This document shows positions 41,138 to 52,524 of a stretch of 64,000 bases of DNA, piece after piece. This DNA comes from Symmetrospora coprosmae (lineage: Eukaryota; Basidiomycota; Cystobasidiomycetes; Symmetrosporaceae), in assembly GCA_008802785.1 (NCBI GenBank), contig VUYT01000004.1, positions 434,001-498,000 on the forward strand. The letters run 5' to 3'. The position numbers and the translations under genes are program-made. Each line of letters starts with the position of its first letter. The stretch's first letter is position 1. The notes under the pieces were generated by a model that had not been told where the DNA came from, ran no database searches, and saw only the letters and a list, made by a program, of their open reading frames with translations.

Positions 41138-42222
41138 GCTGAGCAAGTGTCAGGAGTCCTGCAATGGCTGTCCGATGCTTGATATTGCGCGTATGTGCTG
41201 CAAGACTAGTCGATAGCGATAGTCACATGAGTAAGAGCGTGAGGAGAAGTGGGGTTGCACCATACTCACAACTGTAGGGAGAGCAGTGCCAGTACTCCCA
41301 CAGGTGCTGTCGTGCTATTGCTGTCGAAAGAGCAAGTATGCACAGCTATGTCCGTGGCCACGGGTCTTGCCGGCGTCGGTGTGTGCTCGAGGACGCGCTT
41401 ATTGCCGGCGGTGAGCGAGCGGGGAGATAGGGCGGCGCAGCCGAGATTAGGGGGGAATTCGAGGTGGAGACAGAGCGCGAGCTGTATGTCGACATGCGAG
41501 AGAAGGAGAAGAGAGGGAAGAGAGCTCGGTATGCAGTAGAGGTGTGCGGACCGTCGCGTATGCAGGCTCTGCCTTCCTCCTGCACAGGTGTGGGCCTTTG
41601 CAGTGCACCACACCCTGCAAGACCCCTCTTTCGGCCCCGATCGGATCGCGCAATCTCATCAGATAACTCGGTCGAGTCGGAGGACAAGGCCGGATCTCCA
41701 GGACCATCAGGCATGGTGAAGCGATCCCACTGGACGCGTCGTTGTCATGAGGAACATTGACACCGTCGCGCCCTCTCCTCCGCGCGTGTTGCCGCCCTCT
41801 TACCGGACAAAGTCGCAAAAGACGGCGTGACACAGCTCGCCATACTCGCACAAGGAACTCCACAGGCCACACGCCGAACAAATCGTACGAGCTCGTTCGA
41901 AGGTTCTGGGGCAGAAGATCGTGCATATCGCAATCGACCGCGCACGCCTCTGGTGTCACACTCGGCCTTCACGGACGGGCATGGGCTGCCTTATACGGTA
42001 CATGGTCAGCCAGCTCCGCTCGGATATGCATGGTCATGCTAATGCCGATTCCTTTCCAGCACTAGTCCCATTGTGTAGCTGGAACGCTACTCGAGCAGCA
42101 AGTTCCGATGCAGGCTCAAGTCTCGCATATATCAAGGCTTGCATTGCATGCACAGCTCTCGCGGCGCACATTCTACTACCACGTCTGCTCCCACGGATAC
42201 TATCGTACAGGGCAGAGGAGGC
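41138..42222. other. Long gene-free interval (about 1.1 kb)
   Basis: The largest gap in the window. Several overlapping open frames of 70-170 codons exist on both strands, but all have skewed Arg/Ser/Cys-rich translations, none shows a family motif, and I could not join them with plausible introns. It may hold the promoter of the F-box-like gene, the Cox4 3' UTR and possibly a non-coding transcript. Confidence 0.4.
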
Positions 42223-43222
42223 TTAGTGGTGGTGAGCGTTCGCGTCACCGTGGACTGATGAGTACCGGCAGGGCGATAGCATCAGCCTCGCACGCTGAGG
42301 ATTCCCGGAGTTACGGACGACGTACAGTCGATGGTGTAGCAGCACCCGCACTCCGTGCAGCGCCAGTCCTTGCCGACCTTTACCTTGCTGTACAGAGTGC
42401 TGTTGTTGGAAGGAGAAGAGAGGAGAGCGAGGCTGGTCAGCAGTACTCGGGATGCAACGCCGGAAGGCAACCTTGGTTGAGCAAGGGCAAAGACGCACTC
42501 GTGCGAGTCGACGGGGAAGCCAGTGCATCCGATAATGCGCTCAGTGTCGAGCGAGAAGACTTTGACCGGGTTCTTTGGCGTTCCCATGTACGGGACCTGC
42601 CGGTCGGTATCGTTGGCGTATGGGATAATACGGGGTGAGCGGGTGCGGCCCTGCGACATGTCCACGGACAACCGGGGCAGTGCCGGGTTGCGACGACTAC
42701 GAACTCACGTCCAGCGGCGCCATGTGGAAAGGGTCCTCGCCCCTCATCTTTGCGAGCAGCTCCATTCGCTCCAGACCGGTCGCCTGCTCAAAGTCCGAAG
42801 GGACGCTTCCAACTGGGAGAGCCAAGTGCGTGCGAGCCAATGCAGGCGGCAGCGCGAGGGCAGAGAGCGGGGGCGGCCATGAGGATGTCCGAATTTGAAC
42901 AGCGAGGCCGGACGTTTAGTGCATTGGTGCATGCCAGGTGCAGTGAGATGGTCGGCAGCGGCGGCAAGCAGGAGTGAGCGGCAGGTTCCGGGAAACAACA
43001 GGGCGGGAGACGCAGACGTCAGCGCATCCTGCGGGCAGCAGCATCTCCAACCTGCTGTCCGGCAGCCATGCACGCACCCTTTCCTCCCTCTCCCTGGATG
43101 ACGGGCGCCTTGTCGGCCCGCTTGGCCGCAGAGACGGTGAAGGAGCGGGCAAGCACCGGCGAGGGCTTTGCGGCAGCCCGCGCGACGGACTGGGCGACGG
43201 AGCGACGTGCGACGGAGAACAT
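42223..43222 (-). CDS. COX4: Cytochrome c oxidase subunit 4 (Cox4, zinc-binding, mammalian COX5B)
   Basis: Nuclear-encoded subunit of respiratory complex IV. Five minus-strand exons in phase: 43222-43078, 42812-42709, 42596-42499, 42399-42326 and 42254-42223, 150 codons. The presequence is MFSVARRSVAQSVARAAAK. The mature protein follows the family: VPSDFEQATGLERMELLAKM, then PKNPVKVFSLD. The zinc ligands are IIGCTGFPVDSH (Cys about 107, His about 115) and WRCTECGCC (Cys about 131 and 134). It ends HGDANAHHH. Family length is about 155 residues, in good agreement. The final exon is only 32 bases. Confidence 0.93.
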
Positions 43223-43711
43223 GGCTGCCCTTGTATCGTTGATGCTGCTGTTGCTATGAGATGGTGAGGCCGTATTCGTGCTGCTGTAGCGGGAAGGAAG
43301 CGAAGTCCGCTTCGGGTGAGCAAGGGGCAGAGCTCGTGCACCGAGCCCACGGCAGGCCCCTCAAGCTCTGAACGATTGCAGCGCATACGATACAGGACGT
43401 TGTTCCCGATAAACCGCAGGGAAGCGCTCAATGCTACGGCTTGCCTCTCCGTTCTCCTGCCGCATCTTCCGGGTTGACTTCCCTCTCTCTCGGCCTGCGC
43501 TTCTGGGCAAATCGTGATTGGACGTCACGACAAGCAATGCGCAGGCACCCGGCACAGTTCGATCTCTTAGCGAGCCAGTTATCCGCGTGAGGCTCCCACG
43601 AATCTTCGGTAATAAGCGCCTGCTTCCTGGTTTCCCTACGACTACATCGTCCTCGACCATCCGGTTCCCTGCCTATGCAATATTCGCCCAGGAGTTTCCG
43701 TTGCTCCATAC
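43223..43711. other. Intergenic spacer Cox4 / lactonase-like
   Basis: About 490 bases; Cox4 promoter and lactonase-like 3' flank. No feature recognised. Confidence 0.4.
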
Positions 43712-45457
43712 CTACTGCAGAGGCTTGCCTTGCTGCTCGTCCCAGACGGCCTGGCACATGCTGAGGAAGAGAACGGTGAAGCGTCAGCCGGGTCGCGCGG
43801 GACCAGACACTCTGGAAGGGCAGATCTCACGGAGCGTCGTGACCGACTGCGGGCGGGCACCAGCAGCGAGGAGGTCAGCATGCTATACAGTTGGCTCCTG
43901 ACGAGGAGAACTTACCAATGACTCGTGCAGCGAAGCGTGCCTCGATGCGCTTGATCCGGTTGTGCGAGGTGAACCAGGCACTGCGAAAGCCGGCTAGGTC
44001 AGCGAGGGTGTCGGGCCTTGCACCATCCATCATGTCCGTGCGCTTACTGGTGATCTCTGGCAAGATAGCCCTGAGTGATACCGTCTCGGAAGCCCTCTCC
44101 CTGTTGACCGAATGCATCGGGTTGTTAGGCGTGCCTAACGCAGGTATACGTGGCGCGATCAGGAAGACCTGGAGTCTTACTCACAACGTGGTACTGATCC
44201 GAGGTGAAGAGCCATGTTCCAGATTGAGGTACTGTCACGTATCGTTACCTTTCAGCCTCTACTTCTGGGCATGCGGTCAGAATGCCTAGCTTACGGTTGA
44301 TCTGCATGCCCATCAGGCCTTCAGTGTGGCCGGGGAAGTGGTGAAGGGTAATGCCCTGGCAGAAGTCGACCTTCCTCTCGTCAACAACCTTCCAATTGAG
44401 GTCGAGATCCAGGTAGTGCTTCAGATAGACGCTGGGAGAAGATAGGCGTGTGCTCAGCACTTGCGCTGGGCATGCAGGTGGGATGAGTCCTACTCACGCA
44501 TCGTCCATGCCCGTCGCGACACACATGAAGGCTGCCTTCAGCTCAAGTTCCTGGCACCAGACTATTTCGACTGGTCAGACTTGTCCCCTGGACCTCAGTT
44601 GACTGGCCTAAGTTCGCCGCTCACTTTGCGTGTTTGTGCCCTATTTGTCAAGTCATGTCAAGTTGAATCAGCTCAGCCGATAGCGACTTCGCAAGAGTTG
44701 CCGCCAAGCGTACTCACCTTGAACCAGCCCAGACCTCCTGCGTGGTCGAGGTGCAGATGTCCGAGAATGACGTGCTTTACATCCTTGATGTTGTGGCCCG
44801 TGCTGGCGATGGCGTTCGCCAGGTCGTGCTCCTCTCCGTATCTGATTATTGATCAACAATCAGCGGGGCATCATGCGAATGTCCAGCGTTGGGTCTGCTA
44901 CGTACTCGACTCGAGGGCTGGGTGAGGGAAAGGGCGATAGATGATTCAGTACATGTGATTGGCCGGACGGTAGTCGGAGACGCGAAGCTTACAAGACGTC
45001 GTTGATGTGCTCGCCGCACTGTCAGTTGAGGAGAACAGCATACGTGATAGCATCATCAGCTGTCGCCAGGCGCCTGAAACATTGAGTCCGCACTGACGGT
45101 CCTGGGCCAGTCCTGCGGGGGGAAGGTAGAAGGCAAGATTGTCAGCCTTTCTCTTTCGCAGTCAGTAGCAAAGACCTTGCTTACCTTGTCACCACCAGTC
45201 TCCCACAGGATGAGGCCAGCGGTAGGGTGCTCAATGAGGACACAGTACATGGGAAGCTTGCGGCGCTTGTTGACGAAGCTCTCGCCCTCTGTGCTCTTGA
45301 GCGAGATGTTGGCGCCACGGACGAGGAAGGCGTCGTCGGCCTCGAGCCACCCGAGGCAGAGCATCCAGACCTTTGTGCCCTCTGGACAGATCTCGTGCGG
45401 AGCGAGCGTCTGCTCCGGCACGCCCTTTGGGTCCTGGTTGTTCGGGTTGGCCGGCAT
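43712..45457 (-). CDS. Metallo-beta-lactamase-fold hydrolase, lactonase-like (AttM/AiiA type), 12 exons
   Basis: Twelve minus-strand exons fit in phase: 45457-45185, 45112-45098, 45018-44993, 44841-44718, 44640-44625, 44561-44498, 44431-44295, 44231-44185, 44100-44048, 43980-43916, 43846-43831 and 43760-43712, giving 294 residues. Three exons are only 15, 16 and 16 bases. Spliced motifs are those of N-acyl-homoserine-lactonase-like enzymes: PMYCVLIEHPTAGLILWETG, GHNIKDVKHVILGHLHLDHA (the HxHxDH metal site), the microexon joint WFKGTNTQIWCQELELKAAF, ITLHHFPGHTEGLMGM (metal His), GTWLFTSDQYHV (metal Asp) and RVIVGHDAPMCQAVWDE (last His). It probably opens a lactone ring using two metal ions; the substrate is unknown. 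It has no signal peptide, so it would act inside the cell. The very small exons carry moderate individual uncertainty. Confidence 0.8.
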
Positions 45458-46198
45458 TGTGAAGTAGAGCTACTCGGGTTGGTATTTGGTGTTGGAGCAG
45501 TAATGATTCAAGCAGACAGGCGTCAAGACGAAAGAGGAAGAGAAGCACAATTGCGAGGCAGGACAAGGCAGTGGATCCTGTTCCCCCTCCTGCCTTCTCC
45601 ACCTCCCGCAGTGGTGACGCGGGGACAAGCTGTCCAGCCCCGGCGCGAAAAGTGCGCCGGAAGCCTCGGCCGTCACGTGTGCCCGGTGCCCGCGGGCCGG
45701 TGCGCTCTGCAGATCCATCTCCGGACGTGTGTCCTAGGTAGCACTTCGCGTTGCATGCAGCTGCCCATAGCAGGACTACGTCTGTTCGCTGTATATGACT
45801 GTCGTGGTAACTTGCAGGTACACTCCTATAGGCCTGCTGTACGTGTCCGGCGAGCGTCGTTGCGCCCAGAGCTGGGCGCCAGCTGGCGATTATGCCAATT
45901 GCATATGTACAGTGCGGAAGCTGGCACGAAAAGGTGACTGCCTTCCCTCGAGCCCTTCCCCTTTGTGAGATGGGCGGTCTGCTCATCGAGGGGCGCTCGA
46001 AGCGCAGGGTCGCCTATGCTCCTCCGCACATATGTAGGCCTAGGGTATGCAGCTCGAGCTGAAGGGCATGGCGGTCTCCGTCGCGCCCTGCTTGCTTGCG
46101 CCAACTTGAGGCGTATTGTCCCACCGATAGAGCTGACGTCCTTATAGCGGAGGCTGGCGAGCCTGCATGGCTGCTTGAGAGGTCTGAGACGCGGGGCC
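45458..46198. other. Gene-free interval (about 740 bases)
   Basis: Between the MED8 3' end and the lactonase-like start. Overlapping open frames give unconvincing Arg/Pro-rich translations. No repeat or RNA recognised. Confidence 0.4.
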
Positions 46199-47125
46199 TC
46201 ATCCCGCCAGGATGCCTTCGCGCATGAATCTACCCAGGGCTTCTGTCGAGTACTTGGGCGGCTTGATCTCTTGCTTCGGTTCCCGGTCGGCTTCCTCCTC
46301 CTCTTCCTCATCATCCTCGTCGTCACCCAAGATCCGGGCCTTCCAATTGAATTCTCTATCCTCGACGCCGCTGCGGAGCCGACTGCAGGCGTCCATCGCA
46401 GAATCAACAAGGCTGTCGTGCGCCTTGAGCTGCTTGTACAGTGCTGCAGGATCCCAGATTGGCGGTACGCTCTTGAGGAGATCGGCTTCCTGCGCCTCGA
46501 CCTCAGGGACCTGCGAGCGCAAGGGACAGTATATCAGCCGCATCCCAGGCGCAATTGTGCAGCGGTAACATGTCAAACACGCCTGCTTGGTCCGCAAGAG
46601 GACGCCGACAATGAACTCTCGATCCAGGTCGACCGTCTTGCCAGGATGTACAAGGCTCTGGCTTAGGGTCCGCTTCCATGCCTCTGCTTCTGCACTCGCG
46701 AGCGCCCTCTGTTCCTCTCGCGACTTGTAAGCCGGTTTCTCGATGCCCAACGCCGCCTTGTGCGCCTCGACTGTCTTTGCGAGCTGTGGGGATGTAACGA
46801 GGAGGTCAAAGACCGAGTGGGTGTACGAAGTGAGGAGCGAGTACTTGGCGAGGATGTCCTGCCTGAGCGAGGGGGGAAGGGCGTTCGGAGGAGAAGCGAT
46901 GCAATCTGTCAGGGTAGTCTGTAGCAGTCGTTGCTCCCCTCGCTGTGCCATGCTCGCTCACCATCCCATCATGCCCCCGTTGCCTCCGTACTCGATCTGC
47001 TGCTGGAACTCGGCCAGAGACTCTACGAGCTGCAGCAGCTTGGCGTGCACAGACACCAGACGATCTTGCACTCCATTGGGCATGGATGCATCGCTCGATA
47101 CGCCTGCTGCTCCCGTTTCGTCCAT
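46199..47125 (-). CDS. MED8: Mediator complex subunit 8 (MED8)
   Basis: Head-module subunit of the RNA polymerase II Mediator. Three minus-strand exons: 47125-46962, 46862-46583 and 46510-46199, 251 codons. The N-terminal helix is LVSVHAKLLQLVESLAEFQQ. The intron ending ccctcgctcag joins it to WQDILAKYSLLTSYTHSVFD. The conserved MED8 block reads DREFIVGVLLRTKQ joined to VPEVEAQEADLL. That junction requires a GC-AG intron (46582-46511, 72 bases, no stop in frame); without it the protein keeps 24 extra Cys-rich residues in the middle of a conserved motif. The C-terminus has an acidic run and ends STEALGRFMREGI. Assignment rests on the LLRTK-PEVE signature and the helical layout. Confidence 0.75.
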
Positions 47126-47311
47126 CTTGCGGGTCTGGTTGCAAGCGGTGCGTGTCGAGCAGAGAGGCGCACGTGAGGAGCACGACTTGGAAGTACCCTC
47201 GACAAGCCAAGGCGACAGACTCTTTCTGCCGCTAAGTACGTCTGTGATACACACGTCCTTGTATACAAGCGGTGCATCACATCACTCCAAGCCTAAGGCT
47301 CGCCTATCCCC

Positions 47312-48531
47312 TCAGCGATGCCTGCTGCCAGACCGCCTGCTGTCGTCATCCCACCGGACGTCCCTGTACCCTCGAGCCTGCCTCGTAGCCTCCCTATTGT
47401 ACATGCCCGTCTCGTAGCCAAACTCGCTCCTTGGTGTCGAGCTCATCGCTCGCTTGGACGCGAGCAGGGCTTTGGCGCGCTCCCGTTCGGATGACTCCCT
47501 CGTTGCCGCGGCTTGCTGGATTGACTTGGCTGGCGGAGGTGGACGAGGTGGACCTAGTTCAGGCGAAGGTGTCCGCTTCCGTTGCGGCTCGTCTCTCCTA
47601 GAACCCCTCTTCGGACCAAGCAGCTTCGGCTGAACGGGTGTCCTATCCGGGCGGAGCGTGCGAGGCGTATCGTTCCACGGGTCGGCTCTCTGCCGCTCCT
47701 TCGCAGCCCGTATCTCGTCCCGCCTCGTCAGGTACGCCTGCATGGTCGCCAGAGGGTCCTGACCGTTCTTTGCCTGGTTGTCCTTGTACGTCCGCTCGAT
47801 ACGTTGATCCTCTGTGCGCTTCCGCTCCTCCGGACGGAGCCCATCTGTGCTGTTGTACCAGCTCTTGGGTGGGTCCTTGATGTACATGGTGATCTGGGCT
47901 TCCCATTTGTCGTCCTCGGCTTTCTTCTCTGCCTGGTAGTCCTTGTTGCCGCTCTTTGACGTTGAAGCGTCGGGTCTTCCTTGTTCGGCATCCATCCAGA
48001 AGTTGACTGCGGTGCAACCGAAGATGGCATAGGTCAGAGTCACTGCCTCAGCTAGTCCTTGGGAGTCGATATCACCCACAGTGCCCCTCCTTGGTCGTGA
48101 AGCTGTACTCCGGACGGCCCCCTTGAGCCGGAGGCACTGTCGCCTGCGGTCTGATAATGGTGGCGCGACTCTCCCTGTTCTTCTCCTCCTCTTCAGACCC
48201 ATCCACCGCTCTGCCCTTCCCTTTCAGCTGATTATCAAGCTGCTTCTCTGCAGCATCCTCTTCGGCGGTCTTCCCCTTCTTGGCTTTCCGGCGCAGCAAG
48301 GCTATCCGGGCTTCCGAGTCAGCCTGGACGACCTTGGCTCGGTCCCCAGCCTCGATGGCAGCGGCTCGCTCCTCATCTCGACGGACGCGTTCGATGTTGT
48401 CCGCCTTGTACGGGTGGTAGCTCTTGTGGTGTGCGATGCTGCGGGTGTGTCGAACGGGGTCATTTAGCGAGCGTCAGGCGCAGGCGTCAGTCAGTCTCAG
48501 CGACCGAGCACACTCACTTGAGCTTGGGCAT
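47312..48531 (-). CDS. LENG1-like protein with CIR_N domain
   Basis: Three minus-strand exons: 48531-48518 (14 bases), 48438-48080 and 48006-47312, 355 codons. Splicing gives MPKLNIAHHKSYHPYKADN followed by IERVRRDEERAAA, the CBF1-interacting co-repressor N-terminal signature (K-S-x-H-P ... N-I-x-x-V-R-R-D-E). It continues DSEARIALLRRKAKKG, and GHFNFWMDAE, comparable with the GHINxFE motif of LENG1 proteins. The remainder is highly charged, ending in SR/RD-rich sequence (RWDDDSRRSGSRHR). LENG1 and CIR_N proteins are nuclear and linked to splicing or transcription; the exact role is unknown. It lies 186 bases upstream of MED8 on the same strand and head-to-head with the gene at 48827. Confidence 0.78.
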
Positions 48532-48826
48532 GTCGGCGGCTCCGTCGTGGTGGACACTGGCCTCGTCGGAGCAGTCAGTGCCTTGTAAGCGCAAGCTTAG
48601 TCAAAGCGGTTTTAACAGGGTGAGGGAGGGAAGAAAGAGGGAGGGAAAGAGCAGCCAGGCCTGCACGCGACCCAGACTGGGACAGGATCACGTGTGCCGT
48701 GCCTGGGTGACACCGGCGATCCCTCACCGGAGAGGATCGTCACCGCAGGCAGTCGCGCTTGTCTGCTGCTCTGTCCTGAGCCTCCCAGTCTGACAGCTTG
48801 TAAGCGACAGCATCTACATTGAGACC

Positions 48827-50237
48827 ATGACAAAGTACACTATCGAGCTCGACCCCTCCCAGAAGCTCCCTCCTCTGGCGGAACCTGCATCAGCCCAGCC
48901 GCCGACACATCTCCCACAAGCCAAGCACCACCATACCCATGCTGCGTTCCCAGTACAGGATGTGCAGGAGGACAACAAGCTCTCAATCTACTTTGTCGGA
49001 ACGGTGCGCCGCCCGCATTGCGCGGATCAGCACGCTGGCCCACATGCAGCTGTGTCGGCTCATCTCCACTTCGTGCATGTCTTGCAGGCCACGACCGTGT
49101 TCGAGAGCAAACACTTTGTGAGCGTAGATCCCTAAGGTAGCAGAAGATCCCCACTGACGCCGCTCAATCACATCCTTCCAGCGCCTTATGACCGATCCCA
49201 ACTTCCTGCACGCCGGTGCGCCCTGGCCCCGCCTCGAGTGCGAGACCAGGTGGTAACCAGACTGAAACGCGGAGCTCTGATCACCTCTCCTTCTCCATCT
49301 TCTCCGCGACTTCCTTTGCTAGGCGACCATGTCCACCTGGGGCCGGGCGTGACAGCTCAGCGCAAGACGGATCCTGCAGTCACGATGGACGAGCTGCCTG
49401 CCATCGACGCAATCCTGGTGCGTGACATGATGGCCTCGCTGCATCAGCTCGAGCTGAGCGGTCATCCACGTACACGGCAGCTCTCCCATTTCCATGAAGA
49501 TCACTTCGACAAGCAAGTCCAGGAACGTCTCCGGAAGGACCTGCCGATTGTGACGACCATCGAGGCTTGCGAGCCATTGAGCGAGCTGGGCTTCTCCAGA
49601 GTTACTGGACTGAGCACATGGGAGAACGCGTTGCTCCGCACAAAGCCAGATGGGTCATCCCGCAACCTGCAGCTCAAAGTCACCTCGACTCCCGGCAAGC
49701 ACGTCGCTGGTCCGATCATTGAGCAGCTAAACGACTTCATGTCGGCCGTCCCGCCTACGACCGGCTTTGTCCTCGAGTTTTTGTGGGAGGATCAGGCGGT
49801 CCAGGCGCAGGCATCTGCCGACGCCGCTGCCTTCCGAATCTATATCTCGGGAGACACCCTCTTCGTCAAGGACCTCGAGGAGATCCCGCAGCGGTACCCA
49901 GAGATTGACCTCCTGATCGTCCACCTTGGAGGCACGACGATCCCAGGACCGCATCTCCCGCTGCTCATGGTGACGATGGACGCGAAGCAGGGCGTCAAGT
50001 TGGTGCAGCTCATCAAGCCAAAGGTCACCTTGCCGGTGCACTATGACGGTGAGTTTGGGTATCGCTGGATGCGAGATTGGACGCGGACAGTACTGAGCAA
50101 ATAGGGATGCTTCAGACTACGATGTCTTCTTGAGCCCGCTGTCCGACTTCAAGAAAGAGATGGAAGCGTCAGGCTTTGCGGACAAGGTCGTGTACCTCGA
50201 CAGAGGAGAGCGATTCGACTTTTCCATCAGGTCGTAA
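48827..50237 (+). CDS. Metallo-beta-lactamase-fold protein (UlaG/NAPE-PLD-like), 341 residues
   Basis: Six exons in phase: 48827-49003, 49088-49117, 49182-49215, 49323-49417, 49481-50048 and 50116-50237. After a short linker the fold begins SIYFVGTATTVFE, then TDPNFLHAGDHVHLGPG, the metal motif LLSHFHEDHFDK, YISGDTLF and VTLPVHYDDYDVF. The pattern (TDPNF...G, HxHxDH, GDT, HYDD) is that of the UlaG/NAPE-PLD branch, which is distinct from the lactonase at 43712-45457. It is a likely metal-dependent hydrolase; the substrate is unknown. The intron at 49418-49480 is 63 bases, stopless and in frame, but it must be removed to bring the ligands together as AILLSHFHEDHFD. No signal peptide is seen. 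It ends 46 bases from the MFS gene, tail to tail. Confidence 0.82.
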
Positions 50238-50283
50238 GGTGCAGTTACATGTAACATAACGCCATGTAGCGCGCAAACACCTG

Positions 50284-51957
50284 CTAGACTACCGCCTGCT
50301 CGTTTTCATTCTCGCATTCGGGCTTTGTTGCCAGGTCCTTCGGGTACGTCCGCACGACCAGCCCGATGAGGACCGCAGAGATGGCACCCAGCACGAGCCA
50401 GACGAGTGACCCTTGCAGTATCTGCCTCTGAACTCCGATGGCGTAGAGGCTTGAAGCGGCTGCCGGCGTGATGGCGCGCATCACCAGCGACGCGGTCAAG
50501 CACATGCTGTTGAGCTTTCCAAGGGCCATCGGGCTGGGTGAGACGGCCGTCAGGGATATCTGGATGGCAGCTACGCGGTAACGGAGACCTCTCAGTCTCT
50601 ATGACGGTGACTCAATGATGGAAGAGGCTCTCACTGAAGGACCATCCTTGAACGCAGACCAGGATGACTGACATAACCATGATGATGAAGAAGACAGGAC
50701 CGCGCGCCATGCTCAGTATTGGCTGGAGCACGTAGGTAGCCAAACAGGTGCCGGCGGCAATGACCATGACGGAGCGTGTGCCGAAGCGACGATGCGCTGG
50801 CGGGAAGACAAGGAGGAGGAGGATGGCCTGTGCGATACCGTTCGAGCCTAAGAGGACCGATATCTGACGCGAGTTCATGCCAAGACCTCCAAGAGATCGA
50901 GAGGTGTACCAGAAGATCGGAGCAACTGCAAATCGAATCATATGGGAAGGTCAGCCAGCGGCCGAGAGAGCAGACTTGAAGCAGCGGCACATACTGGTAA
51001 AGTATGCAAAGCAAAGCAGCGCCACCAAAACGTTAGATAGGAGTACCGGAAGAACGCCTGGACTGGAGAGCACCTCGTGGGACGATGGGCGCTTGAGGGT
51101 CTCTCCAGCCACATGAGTCCACGGCCTGGTCTCCTCAAGGAAGAAAACGCTCAGCAGGCAGGCGATAGCGCCGAGACCGCCGGTACTGAGGCTCGGCAGT
51201 AGGTAGGGATGGGTGCGGAATAGATGGCAGTCGAGGATTGCGTATCTGTCGGCCGGGCGGGCAAGAAAGCCGCCGGCGAAAGGAGCTAGGATTGTTGCCA
51301 TGCTGCCGGCGAATGCGAAGAGCGAGAAAGCTCTGCTCTGCGTCTTGGTGTTGGATATCTCTGCAACCATCAGGCGCAATGTGCTGCGGAGAGTAAGGGC
51401 TGCATCAGGCAACCAAGCACCCTGGGTGGTCTGCCAACCGGTATGCACTGACACTAGACTGCCAGAGAATACACCACCGAGGCTCCTGAACAGGACCATT
51501 TGCCAGACCGTCTGCGAGAGGCCAAATAGGGCGGCTGCAAGGGACATCCCCACCAGGGTGACCACCAATACTGGCTTTCGGCCGTAGCGGTCGCTTGCGC
51601 TTGTCCAGACGAGCAGCATGAATGTGCATTGGGTGACGGAGAAGACGGACTCGACCACACCAGAGTAGAAGCCAATGCTGCTTTGCTCCACGCCCGTGTC
51701 CTCTATCATGGCAGAGATGTAGGGGAAGATGGAAAAGAAGGTCCTGCGGGATAGTCACACAACGAAGGCATCGGCTTTAGGCCTGTGCGGTGTATAGGGT
51801 TCAGAGAGACTCACCAAGCCTCCATCATCCTAGCGTAGCAGATGATCGCGAGCTGGACTTTCGGTAGCGGCTTGTCGACGGGAGCGGAGTCATCGGTCCC
51901 GTTGCGGGCCAGCAGAGGTGACCTTTCGCTGGAGGGAGAGGTCTCCTTCGCCGACAT
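50284..51957 (-). CDS. Major facilitator superfamily transporter, 466 residues
   Basis: Five minus-strand exons in phase: 51957-51815, 51743-51453, 51383-50995, 50925-50635 and 50570-50284. About 12 hydrophobic segments are visible, beginning LAIICYARMMEAWTFFSIFP. The MFS loop motif SDRYGRKPVLV (D-R-x-G-R-(K/R)) follows helix 2. Later segments include FAFAGSMATILAPFAGGFLA, VLLSNVLVALLCFAYFT, VFFIIMVMSVILV and LQGSLVWLVLGAISAVLIGL. The N-terminus has ERSPLLARNG, a dileucine-like sorting signal seen in some vacuolar fungal transporters. It belongs to the drug:H+ antiporter/zinc-induced-facilitator-like group by appearance. The substrate cannot be inferred. It is divergent from the sorting nexin gene. 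Confidence 0.9.
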
Positions 51958-52524
51958 TTGTGAAGTATGTCCTTGCTGTGGGCTCTCGGTGGAGTAGCTA
52001 CCCTATAACTCACAAGCCGCGACAAGGAGAGAACGAAAGAGAGGACCGGCAGCATCGATGGGTCCGTCCGTCAGTCCGTCAGCAGGACCGTATGCGGACG
52101 AGCCGAGTCAGAAGCGGAGTGCAGAAGGAAGCCGAGCAGTTTGATCGCGCGCCCGAGACAAAGGTTGTGCGTCGTCAAAGGTCTTGGTGTGCATCGCTTT
52201 CCATGTGCGGACCCGCTGGGCAGGGTTGCAGGACCAAGTGGAAGCTCTGGGCTCGTAGAAACGCCCTCGAGGCGCGATGTGGCGGCCCACTTGACATCGC
52301 GGGCCAACGCGAGGTAGCGGGATGTATGTCGTGCAGTAGATTTGCAATGCTCGATGCTGCTGAGAAGCTCAATCTGCAACGACGTGGGTGCGTGGGAGGG
52401 CAAGGGAAGAGGGACTGCTCGGGCTCCAGCAGCTCAGGGATGACGCGCGCGCCCTTCCGCAGGAGGGGCCACCTTGAACTGACGCGGACACCTGCATATC
52501 AGTTGCCATTCGACGTTCAGCAGC
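51958..52524. promoter_or_regulatory. Divergent promoter region, MFS / SNX41-like
   Basis: About 565 bases shared by two head-to-head genes. A gtccgtc direct repeat is visible near 52060-52080. No other element recognised. Confidence 0.4.

Noticed and set aside
41447-41959. 170-codon minus-strand frame in the 1.1 kb gap
   Set aside because: Translation is Arg/Cys/Pro-rich, without motifs, and could not be extended with plausible introns.
43712-51957. Possible secondary-metabolite cluster (hydrolases plus MFS transporter)
   Set aside because: No polyketide synthase, peptide synthetase, terpene cyclase or tailoring enzyme is present, and housekeeping genes lie between.
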